A stretch of 64,000 bases of DNA, taken from Pelosinus propionicus DSM 13327 (GTDB lineage Bacteria > Bacillota > Negativicutes > DSM-13327). Each line of letters begins with the position of its first letter. The stretch's first letter is position 1. The stretch spans positions 1 through 64,000 of the forward strand of contig NZ_FOTS01000004.1 of assembly GCF_900114615.1 (NCBI RefSeq). The letters run 5' to 3'. Shown here piece by piece: positions 55,022-62,473 of this stretch. Below the pieces are notes generated by a model. The model was not told where the DNA came from. It did not search any database and saw only the letters and a program-made list of their open reading frames with translations. The translations under genes were made by a program, and so were the position numbers.

Positions 55022-56005
55022 CTAGCTGCAATTGTTTTCTGCACTTTTTCTCATGCGTATCAATGTTCGTCCACAAGCACATGGACTATCATCTAAACTA
55101 CATATGATTCCCGTACAAAAGCGCAGAAGAGGCATCGCCTCTAATGTAAGGCTAGTAAGAAGCAACTCGCCGGTTTCTCCTATTGGCAAAACTTGTCCGC
55201 TTTTAGGATGGATAATTTCAGGATAAAAACAGTCCTCTTGAATATGTAAACCAGCATTACAATGACATTCGCCTGCAATCCCCATTCCCCAAATGTCATA
55301 TATGCCATAAACTTGGTTTGGCTTTTTTCCATAAACCTGTTCAATTTCTTCACTTTGATTTTGTGACACAAAGTTTGCATCGCAAAATATATTCTGTAAT
55401 GGTAACTCTGTTGGCTTATACCCCTTACTACTAGCTTCACATGCAAGCTGCAGCAAGTAACAAGCAGTAGAAAATATTGAGGTAACGCCAAAATCCTCTA
55501 TTGATCGTAACTGTTCAACCTTGCTGCTTCTACATTCAGGCAATAAGGTTGCACCAATTCGCTGTATTCCAGAACTTATTCCTATGCTCGGTATATGTTC
55601 CTCCATTATACCCGCCCATTGAAAAATAGAGGTGACATTGACCCCTCCAGCAACTAATATCCGTGACATTAATTCACTCCACATTCCCATATCATTCCTG
55701 GTATAACTCATGGCAGCGTTTTTTTTACCGTTTTGGCTTGTATGTATGTAGGAAACACCGCTTACTGGCATTGTTAATAATCCATAAGGGTAATTTGCCG
55801 TTATATCCTGTTTGGTAGTAACAGGAAGTCTTTTTAGTTCATTCAGGTTTGCAATCTTTTCTGGCAGCAGTTCATATTCATTCATGCGGCTTTTGTATAA
55901 GATACTTTTCTCATATACACGCTCTATTAATTTTGCTAGTTTATAAGATTGCCATGCTGTCATATCGGCACGGGACAACATTTCTACTTGCTGGTTCCAA
56001 ATCAT
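55022..56005 (-). CDS. degenerate phenylacetate-CoA ligase-like protein
   Basis: A 327-aa member of the PaaK adenylating family, about 100 residues shorter than normal. The N-terminal half is recognisable (LKRLPVTTKQDI, YPYGLL), but the phosphate-binding loop that should read SSGTTGKP is replaced by TSQNGKKNAA. The protein ends at CACGRTLIRMRKS, before the C-terminal domain with the catalytic Lys. The Cys-rich part (GECHCNAG, SPCACGRT) is kept. It is probably inactive as a CoA ligase, or a repurposed fragment. Confidence 0.8.
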   Translation of the reverse strand: MIWNQQVEMLSRADMTAWQSYKLAKLIERVYEKSILYKSRMNEYELLPEKIANLNELKRLPVTTKQDITANYPYGLLTMPVSGVSYIHTSQNGKKNAAMSYTRNDMGMWSELMSRILVAGGVNVTSIFQWAGIMEEHIPSIGISSGIQRIGATLLPECRSSKVEQLRSIEDFGVTSIFSTACYLLQLACEASSKGYKPTELPLQNIFCDANFVSQNQSEEIEQVYGKKPNQVYGIYDIWGMGIAGECHCNAGLHIQEDCFYPEIIHPKSGQVLPIGETGELLLTSLTLEAMPLLRFCTGIICSLDDSPCACGRTLIRMRKSAENNCS

Positions 56006-56183
56006 ATCTGCATCTCCTTTTAAATGACCCTAAAGAACGTCTTGCTTCTTTATCTTATTTCTCCATTTTTAAATTTTAACCTTCCTTTAGCTAACAGATG
56101 CCTCACTGGATAATCAAATTTCGCTCTGATTTCTTTCATATTTTCCTTTCTGTTTGGGCAAACTAGGCCTAGGAGGTGTATAC

Positions 56184-56579
56184 ATGGATGGAATGATCTG
56201 TTCCAATTGTCATACTTGGATGACACTACAAACCAAAAACTGCCCTGATTGCAATGCGGATATTATTATGGATGGAGAACGCAAAAATGTAATCGATCGA
56301 ATTCAGCCTAATTGTCTCATTTATCGCTATGACGGCTCTGATCTATTAGAGGCTGGAGTTGTCATTAAGCAGCTAAAAGTTAATATGAAAGTGGCTACAA
56401 AGCTGCGTGAATACTCAAATCCTCTTCTTGTACCCAAGCATAACGTCTATGCTTTTAATCAAAATCTATATAGTTCGATTCAGAGTTTGCGTAACGAACG
56501 TACTGCCACAATGGTGAGATTTGATCAGCTGATCAAATCCCATTGGCAAAATCTGATACCTTATGAGCCTATCGAATAA
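56184..56579 (+). CDS. zinc-ribbon protein of unknown function
   Basis: A 131-aa protein with one N-terminal zinc ribbon (CSNCHTWMTLQTKNCPDC, residues 6-23) and no other known domain; the rest is mixed alpha/beta with a basic central part. The start at 56184 follows AGGAGGTG. A 22-bp perfect palindrome with two GATC sites lies in its 3' coding part at 56518-56539. Convergent with the deacetylase gene. Confidence 0.75.
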   Translation: MDGMICSNCHTWMTLQTKNCPDCNADIIMDGERKNVIDRIQPNCLIYRYDGSDLLEAGVVIKQLKVNMKVATKLREYSNPLLVPKHNVYAFNQNLYSSIQSLRNERTATMVRFDQLIKSHWQNLIPYEPIE

Positions 56580-56604
56580 GCTGCAGTCTAAAGCAAAGCA
56601 TATT

Positions 56605-57303
56605 TTAATTACGAACCTCATAATACTGCAATAGTTCACTGACGGTGACAATGCTGTAGCCCTGTTCACGAAGTTTATCAATGATAATGCCAAGGGCCTC
56701 TGGTGTAGGCAGCGGATATTGACCATCATGTAGTAGCACAATGCTGCCAGGCTTTACATGATTCATTACGTTCTCAACAACAGAAGATACACTAGGCCGC
56801 CGCCAATCACCAGGGTCCACTGACCATAAGACCGTCGTATAGCCACGCAGTTGTGCTTCTGCCACTACCGTATCATTGTAGGCTCCGCCAGGAGGACGAA
56901 ACAATACTGGTTTCGGAGCAGCTGCCATGATCGCCTTTTCAGCCTTATCAAGTTCTTCACCCATTTCTTCCTTACTTATTTTAGATAAAAACCTATGGTT
57001 ATAAGCATGGGAGGCCACTTCATGTCCATCAGCCACCTCCTGTGCTACTATTTCCGGATGAGCAGCAGCATGCTCTCCTAGAACAAAAAATGTTACTCTT
57101 GCATTTTTTTCTTTAAGAACCGCTAATAACTGTGGTGTCATCATATTGTGTGGACCATCGTCCACTGTCAATGCCACGACTTTATGAGTCGTGGGAACTT
57201 TTCGTATTGCTTTATCATTATCTTTTACGACTCCATCAACCATTACAGCTGCAGAAAAAACAATTCCTATTACGCCTGCAAAGACGAAACTTCCTCGCTT
57301 CAT
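56605..57303 (-). CDS. polysaccharide deacetylase (NodB fold), membrane-anchored
   Basis: A 232-aa protein with an N-terminal signal or anchor (GSFVFAGVIGIVFSAAVMV) and the complete NodB set: TVDDGPH (catalytic Asp), HAYNH (zinc His pair), RPPGGAYN and LLHDG. It removes acetyl groups from cell-surface sugars, such as peptidoglycan or a spore cortex component. The start at 57303 fits GGAGG and the signal sequence; a longer N-terminus to 57414 also has hydrophobic residues but no ribosome site. Divergent from the carboxypeptidase gene, which also acts on the cell wall. Confidence 0.9.
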   Translation of the reverse strand: MKRGSFVFAGVIGIVFSAAVMVDGVVKDNDKAIRKVPTTHKVVALTVDDGPHNMMTPQLLAVLKEKNARVTFFVLGEHAAAHPEIVAQEVADGHEVASHAYNHRFLSKISKEEMGEELDKAEKAIMAAAPKPVLFRPPGGAYNDTVVAEAQLRGYTTVLWSVDPGDWRRPSVSSVVENVMNHVKPGSIVLLHDGQYPLPTPEALGIIIDKLREQGYSIVTVSELLQYYEVRN

Positions 57304-57431
57304 ATCATCCTTACCTCCCATCATTACCTCAGTGGATATTACGCAAAAGACTAAAAAGATATGCTTCATGTTTTGCATGATTATGCCATAACAGCAATAT
57401 ACTATAAAAGCCATTCACGAGGAGGATGCAT

Positions 57432-58592
57432 ATGTGGATACCATTTGCTCGTAGCGCCATACTCCTATTTTGCCTTTTCTTTATTTTATTTACACCCATT
57501 GCCAATTGCTCACCGCCAAAAATTGAGGCACAGGCAGCCATTTTGATCGATGCAAAAACAGGGCAAATTCTCTTTGAAAAGAATAGTCATATTCGCAATG
57601 CTCCTGCCAGTACTACAAAAGTATTAACAGCCATCATTGCTATTGAAAGTGGACGACTAGATGAAGAGGTGAAGGTTAGTTCCCGAGCCGCGAATACAGC
57701 GGGATCTTCCATGCACTTAAGCACAGGACAGCTCATTTCCATGCGTGAACTAGTGATCGGCCTTTTGCTGCGTTCAGGTAACGATGCAGCCGTAGCAATT
57801 GCAGAGCATTTGGCTGGCTCTGTCGATAATTTCGTTATGCTTATGAATGAGAAGGCCCAATCACTGGATGCCGCCAACAGCCATTTTGCCAATCCCCATG
57901 GTCTGACTGCCGTCAACCATTATTCTACAGCTTTCGACTTAGCCTGGATTGCCAGGTATGCGTTAACGAATCCGCTTTTTTCCATGATTGTAAACACGAA
58001 AGAAACGAATATTGAATGGCTTGATCGCAAAGGCAAGGAACATGATCAAAGTCTCAAGAATACAAATAAATTATTATGGCTATTGGAAGAGGCCGATGGT
58101 GTGAAAACAGGAACCACTAATCAGGCAGGCCCTTGCCTAATTTCCAGCGCTACCCGGGGAAATCAGAAGTTAATTGCAGTTGTACTTCATGACCACTCCC
58201 GCTGGTATGACTCCATGCAATTACTGAAATATGGATTTGATGCCTTTGAACTGTATGAATATGCTGCTAAAAACGATATTTTAGGGTCTATTCCTGTGGA
58301 AGAAGGCATTGGATCACTGATTGACGCAGTAGTGAGTAATACAGCAAGCGTAGTGGTACCAGCGGCGGATTATGAGCATGTTACCGTCAGTGTTAATCTT
58401 CCAGAACAAATAAAAGCCCCTGTTTATCAGGGGCAAAAGATTGGTGAAATTGTATTTCTTGTTCACCAGAAAGCAATAAAAACAGTAGATATTACATCTG
58501 GTCAAACGATTGAAGAACGCACAAACAGTAAAATATTACTGCAATATTTATTACGTACCTTTCGTCTATTATCTAGTTGGGGGGCACTCTAA
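57432..58592 (+). CDS. D-alanyl-D-alanine carboxypeptidase (DacF/PBP5 type)
   Basis: A 386-aa exported enzyme trimming the D-Ala of peptidoglycan stem peptides. The signal peptide covers about residues 1-27. The catalytic SxxK is SerThrThrLys at 60-63 (ASTTKV), SxN is in RSGNDAA, and KTG is in DGVKTGTTNQAG; a PBP5-type C-terminal domain and amphipathic end follow. I choose the ATG at 57432, 6 nt after GGAGG; the ATG at 57426 abuts it. The 3' coding end contains a terminator active on the opposite strand. Confidence 0.93.
   Translation: MWIPFARSAILLFCLFFILFTPIANCSPPKIEAQAAILIDAKTGQILFEKNSHIRNAPASTTKVLTAIIAIESGRLDEEVKVSSRAANTAGSSMHLSTGQLISMRELVIGLLLRSGNDAAVAIAEHLAGSVDNFVMLMNEKAQSLDAANSHFANPHGLTAVNHYSTAFDLAWIARYALTNPLFSMIVNTKETNIEWLDRKGKEHDQSLKNTNKLLWLLEEADGVKTGTTNQAGPCLISSATRGNQKLIAVVLHDHSRWYDSMQLLKYGFDAFELYEYAAKNDILGSIPVEEGIGSLIDAVVSNTASVVVPAADYEHVTVSVNLPEQIKAPVYQGQKIGEIVFLVHQKAIKTVDITSGQTIEERTNSKILLQYLLRTFRLLSSWGAL
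58409..58434 (-). terminator. terminator of cheR embedded in the carboxypeptidase gene
   Basis: On the minus strand GCCCCTG, a five-base loop and CAGGGGC are followed by TTTTATTT. It is 165 bp past the cheR stop and lies antisense within the D,D-carboxypeptidase coding region. Confidence 0.7.
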
Positions 58593-58599
58593 TTATACG

Positions 58600-59382
58600 T
58601 TAAAGAGGTCTGCGATAGAAAAAAGGCATATATTGGCTGAATCCAATATCACGGAAATTTAGAATAGCCTCTGTACCGCCTACAAACAATACGCCACCGG
58701 GCTTAAGAGCACTTAAAAATCTTCGATATAAGCCATCTTTTGCCTCTTCAGTAAAATAAATAACTACATTTCTACACAAAATTAAATCGAATCCAGTATC
58801 AAATTTGTCAAGCAATAAATTGTGACGTTTAAATTCTACCCGAGAACGAATATCCTCATCAATTGTATAGGTAGCACCTGCCTGTTTAAAGTATTTTGAA
58901 GCTCTTCCAGTAGAAATATTCTTAAACTCAGTATTAGTATATATACCGCTTTTAGCTTTTGCCAGCATTTCTACATCAAGGTCTGTGGCTAAAATTCGAT
59001 GTTTTACATTTGGTGTTATATCTTTCAAAATCATTGCTAAAGAATATGGCTCGGCACCAACAGAACATCCAGCGCTCCAAATATTTAGTTTAGGACTTTG
59101 TGCTAATAAATCTGGCAGAACTTTGCTTTCCAGCTCAGAAAATTTTTCTGGTGTTCGGAAAAATTCTGTCACATTGATCGTCATATAATCAACAAATTCT
59201 TTGTACATCTTCGCATCTTTATCCAATAAATTAAAAAAGTCTACATATGTATTCACACCATAACGAGTCATTAAATTATTAATTCGTCTCTGCATCTGCG
59301 CAGGTTTATAATCATTAAGGTTAATGCTTGATTTCGCATTAAACTTTTGCTTAAACAACTCCCAGTCCTTCTCACTAACCAT
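58600..59382 (-). CDS. cheR: CheR chemotaxis protein methyltransferase
   Basis: A 260-aa S-adenosylmethionine-dependent enzyme that methylates glutamates of chemoreceptors. The N-terminal helical domain (YKPAQMQRRINNLMTRYG) and the SAM site WSAGCSVGAEPYSLA and LCRNVVIYF are intact. A monocistronic gene with AGGAGG upstream, convergent with the carboxypeptidase gene. It may serve the chemoreceptor encoded at 44351-46354. Confidence 0.95.
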   Translation of the reverse strand: MVSEKDWELFKQKFNAKSSINLNDYKPAQMQRRINNLMTRYGVNTYVDFFNLLDKDAKMYKEFVDYMTINVTEFFRTPEKFSELESKVLPDLLAQSPKLNIWSAGCSVGAEPYSLAMILKDITPNVKHRILATDLDVEMLAKAKSGIYTNTEFKNISTGRASKYFKQAGATYTIDEDIRSRVEFKRHNLLLDKFDTGFDLILCRNVVIYFTEEAKDGLYRRFLSALKPGGVLFVGGTEAILNFRDIGFSQYMPFFYRRPL

Positions 59383-59508
59383 ACAACACCTCCTAACTAA
59401 TTTCTAGAAGTATATTCGACATATTCTATTAATTTCCTACCTTCCCATCAAAAGACTTACAATACGCTTGTTCCCTTGACTACTATAGCAATCATTATAT
59501 TCCAATAG

Positions 59509-59553
59509 AAAATACCCACTTTCACCAATCTAAAGGTGACGTGGGTATTTTTT
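59509..59553. terminator. terminator of alr
   Basis: AAAATACCCAC and GTGGGTATTTT, extended inside by CACC/GGTG, flank a loop, with T/A tracts on both sides. Confidence 0.85.
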
Positions 59554-59594
59554 CAGTTACTTTCATGCATTCTATCGATACTGTTTAAAAAGAG

Positions 59595-60707
59595 TCACCG
59601 ATTAATGTAATGCCTCGGAACTCGTTTTCCTACCATGCATACGATCTCATAATTAATCGTACCCATAATTTGAGCAATTTCCTCTACTGGTAATTCCGCT
59701 CCACCAAATAATATCACTTCATCATCAATGGCAACATCCCGAATATGGCTAACATCAATCATACACTGATCCATGCAGACTCGCCCAACGATAGAAGCTC
59801 GCTGACCATGTACCAAGACTTGTGTCTTCCCCGCCAGCAAACGAGACCAGCCATCTGCATAGCCCACAGGCAGAGTTGCAATTCGACTCTTCTGATCCGT
59901 ATAATAAGTCCTTCCATAGCTTATAGACGAGTTAGGTGGCACATCCTTAACAAAACCGACTTGGGTTTTAAACTTCATCGCTGGCTTAAGCAACAAACTC
60001 TTTTTTACTTCCTCTGATGGCCATAAACCGTACAAAATAATGCCAGGGCGTACCATGTCCAGATGCATCTCGGGCAAATCTAATAACGCTGCACTATTGG
60101 CAATATGGCGAATAGGTATGTGAATGCCTTGTCCCTTAATATATTCAATTGCTTCTAAGAAATGATTGTATTGTTCATAGGTAAAAGCCTTGTCCCAGCT
60201 ATCAGAAGTAGCAAAATGTGAATATACTCCTTCGATTTCAACTCCCGGTAAAACCGCTACTGCTTTTGCAAATTTACCTGCATCAGTTGGGCTAACACCC
60301 ACTCTAGCCATTCCCGTATCGATCTTAAGATGTACTTTAGCTGTTTTACCAGCTGATATGGCTGCTGCTGATAAAGCCTGTGCCGATTCAAGAGAAAATA
60401 TCGTTTGCGTAATATTATGCTTAACTACTAAATCAGCCTGACAAGCCGGCGTATACCCTAACACCAAAATGGGTACGTCAAATTTTGCATTGCGCAATTC
60501 CACTGCTTCATTGACAATCGCTACAGCCAAACGGTCTGCTCCTGCCTGCAATGCAGTTCGCGCAACAGCTACTGCGCCATGCCCATACCCATCAGCCTTA
60601 ACAACTGCACAGACTTTCGCATTATGGTTTGTTACTTTTCTAATTTCAGTTACATTATGAGCAACAGCCGAAAGATCAACCTCTGCCCATACTGGTCGAT
60701 TAAACAT
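59595..60707 (-). CDS. alr: alanine racemase
   Basis: A 370-aa PLP enzyme making D-alanine for the cell wall. The PLP-binding Lys37 is in KADGYGHG, the catalytic Tyr in ISYGRTYY, and the C-terminal beta-domain in GRVCMDQCMIDVS. It lies 69 bp after the spo0E-like gene with no terminator visible between, so it may be read with hypA-hypB-spo0E. Confidence 0.96.
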   Translation of the reverse strand: MFNRPVWAEVDLSAVAHNVTEIRKVTNHNAKVCAVVKADGYGHGAVAVARTALQAGADRLAVAIVNEAVELRNAKFDVPILVLGYTPACQADLVVKHNITQTIFSLESAQALSAAAISAGKTAKVHLKIDTGMARVGVSPTDAGKFAKAVAVLPGVEIEGVYSHFATSDSWDKAFTYEQYNHFLEAIEYIKGQGIHIPIRHIANSAALLDLPEMHLDMVRPGIILYGLWPSEEVKKSLLLKPAMKFKTQVGFVKDVPPNSSISYGRTYYTDQKSRIATLPVGYADGWSRLLAGKTQVLVHGQRASIVGRVCMDQCMIDVSHIRDVAIDDEVILFGGAELPVEEIAQIMGTINYEIVCMVGKRVPRHYINR

Positions 60708-60776
60708 ATCTTACCTCCTATCAAAATAGGTTACAAAGAAACATTACTTAATCGTCCTTATACCTATTGACTACGC

Positions 60777-60953
60777 TCATCTTCTTACATGCCGCATCTT
60801 TACTCTTTCATATTCAACAATTAATTTATCTAATTGAATACTGACTTCTGCCACTTCTGGGTCTATTAAATTACCGGATTTTTGTTCTACCAATTCATGA
60901 AGATGTACTCGAACACGTTCAATTTCTTGTGCCAGCTTCTGCAGGTTAAACAT
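60777..60953 (-). CDS. Spo0E-like aspartyl-phosphate phosphatase
   Basis: A 58-aa helical hairpin peptide, too short for many gene finders. The family signature (S-x-x-L-D, here VSIQLDKLIV at residues 37-46) and the N-terminal helix NLQKLAQEIERVRVHL are clear. Such proteins dephosphorylate Spo0A-P and delay sporulation. Its ATG overlaps the hypB stop (TGATG), so it is translationally coupled to a hydrogenase maturation gene. AAGGAG lies about 8 nt upstream. Confidence 0.85.
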   Translation of the reverse strand: MFNLQKLAQEIERVRVHLHELVEQKSGNLIDPEVAEVSIQLDKLIVEYERVKMRHVRR

Positions 60954-61621
60954 CACTTGCTCTCCTTGCCTTTTTTAATTTGCACTTGTTCAATAAGCCA
61001 ATTGAACCAAGTTTCAAGTCCTGTACCAGTTTGGCATGAGACTGGTAATAAAGTAATTCCAGGATGAATACTCGTAATGTCTTTTTCTGCAGCTTTTAAG
61101 TCAAAATTAGTATATGGCAGTAAATCAATCTTATTTAAAATCACTGCGCTAGCTTGTTTAAATATTAATGGATACTTTAACGGTTTATCATCCCCTTCTG
61201 TAATACTAAGAACCGTTACCTTACAATCCTCACCAATATTAAATTCCGCTGGACACACTAAATTTCCAACATTTTCAATAACAATAACATCAAGAGTATC
61301 AAGATCAAGACAATCCAGTACACCGTCAATCATATTCGCGTCTAAATGACAGCCTCCAGCTGTATTAATCTGTACGACAGGTACACCATGCTGTTCAATA
61401 CGCTCAGCATCCTTAGCAGTAAACAAATCACCTTCAATAACGGCGATTGAAAGTGTATCTTTTAAAGCGTGAATGGTTTTTTCTAATAACGATGTTTTGC
61501 CACACCCAGGTGACCCTAGTAAATTTAACACAAAAATTCCTGCTTTTTCGAACCGTTCCTGCAAAGCAGCAGAAATTTGATCATTTCTCTCCAGAATACT
61601 GGTCATCACTTTTATTTGCAC
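60953..61621 (-). CDS. hypB: HypB, hydrogenase/urease nickel-incorporation GTPase
   Basis: A 222-aa GTPase delivering nickel to [NiFe] hydrogenase. The P-loop GSPGCGKTS is at residues 36-44; the metal-site motif GGCHLDANM and VGNLVCPAEF are present, and NKIDLLPY gives guanine recognition. No His-rich N-terminus is present, unlike nickel-storing HypB. The GTG start has GGAGGT 8 nt upstream, in the end of hypA. Followed by the coupled spo0E-like gene. Confidence 0.95.
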   Translation of the reverse strand: MQIKVMTSILERNDQISAALQERFEKAGIFVLNLLGSPGCGKTSLLEKTIHALKDTLSIAVIEGDLFTAKDAERIEQHGVPVVQINTAGGCHLDANMIDGVLDCLDLDTLDVIVIENVGNLVCPAEFNIGEDCKVTVLSITEGDDKPLKYPLIFKQASAVILNKIDLLPYTNFDLKAAEKDITSIHPGITLLPVSCQTGTGLETWFNWLIEQVQIKKGKESK

Positions 61622-61622
61622 T

Positions 61623-61964
61623 TTATTCTACCTCCAGATAATCAACTGCTAACTCTCGGCCCGATACCACTAGAACATTAGCGGATTGGCATAGGGGACA
61701 TAGGAAAGAGTATCGTTCCACCGTAAATTGCTGCCCACAGCCGTTGCATTCGCCAACTAGAGGTACAATCGTAATATCTACCTTTGCGCCATCAGCTATT
61801 GTATTTGCAGCCAAAGCAGCAAAGCCAAACGTAAGAGATTCGGGCTCAATTTGAGTCATCTGACCAATGAGCAACTTAATGTAGCTTATCCTAACCGCAT
61901 TATGCTCTGCAGCAGTCTTTAGTACGATGTCCAATATTCCTTGCGCAATGGACATTTCATGCAT
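61623..61964 (-). CDS. hypA: HypA, hydrogenase nickel-incorporation protein
   Basis: A 113-aa protein with the nickel-binding N-terminus MHEMSIAQ (His2) and the zinc site CNGCGQQF...CPLCQ. It hands nickel to HypB and the hydrogenase. First gene of the hypA-hypB-spo0E unit. No hydrogenase structural genes are in the window. Confidence 0.95.
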   Translation of the reverse strand: MHEMSIAQGILDIVLKTAAEHNAVRISYIKLLIGQMTQIEPESLTFGFAALAANTIADGAKVDITIVPLVGECNGCGQQFTVERYSFLCPLCQSANVLVVSGRELAVDYLEVE

Positions 61965-62098
61965 TACACTTCACTCCAAGTCTACCATTTTCATACAGTT
62001 AATTCGTCATGAGAGGATGATTTCCTGCTATCACAATCAATTCAATGATTCATAATTGATGTTTTTTACGATTGGAACTATTTACATAATATAAACTC

Positions 62099-62128
62099 GA
62101 ATAATCATTTTCTATTTCGCTGATACTA
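62099..62128 (+). promoter_or_regulatory. forespore (sigma-G/F-like) promoter
   Basis: GAATA and GATACTA are 18 bp apart, close to the sigma-G consensus (GAATA, CATACTA type), 31 bp before the SASP start. Confidence 0.6.
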
Positions 62129-62159
62129 TGATTACACCAACATAAGGAGGTGATTATCA

Positions 62160-62423
62160 ATGGCCAGAAGTAGCAAACCTGTTAACCCAGGCTCTGCAAG
62201 TGCCCTCGATCGTATGAAATATGAGATCGCAGGTGAACTTGGAATTGCTGATCGAGTACGTTCACAAGGCTGGGCTACCATGACTTCCGCTGACTGCGGA
62301 CGTGTGGGCGGACAAATGGTTCGCAGAATGATTGAGCAATATGAATCTGGTTTAAGTGGAACTACCACTCAAGCAACCAGCGGAACATTAACTGCTCAAT
62401 ATGATGCAAACAAACAGCCTTAA
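62160..62423 (+). CDS. small acid-soluble spore protein, alpha/beta type
   Basis: An 87-aa DNA-binding protein that coats forespore DNA and protects it from UV and heat. The conserved blocks are ALDRMKYEIAGELG (with the germination protease site E-I-A) and GGQMVRRMIEQYE. AAGGAGGTGAT is an optimal ribosome site. Presence of this gene shows that the organism, or a recent ancestor, makes endospores. Confidence 0.96.
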   Translation: MARSSKPVNPGSASALDRMKYEIAGELGIADRVRSQGWATMTSADCGRVGGQMVRRMIEQYESGLSGTTTQATSGTLTAQYDANKQP

Positions 62424-62433
62424 TCGTATGCAT

Positions 62434-62456
62434 GGGCGGCTAAAAGCCGCCCTTTA
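62434..62456 (+). terminator. terminator of the SASP gene
   Basis: The stem GGGCGGC/GCCGCCC is followed by TTTATTTATTT. Confidence 0.88.
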
Positions 62457-62473
62457 TTTATTTGTTAGTATTC

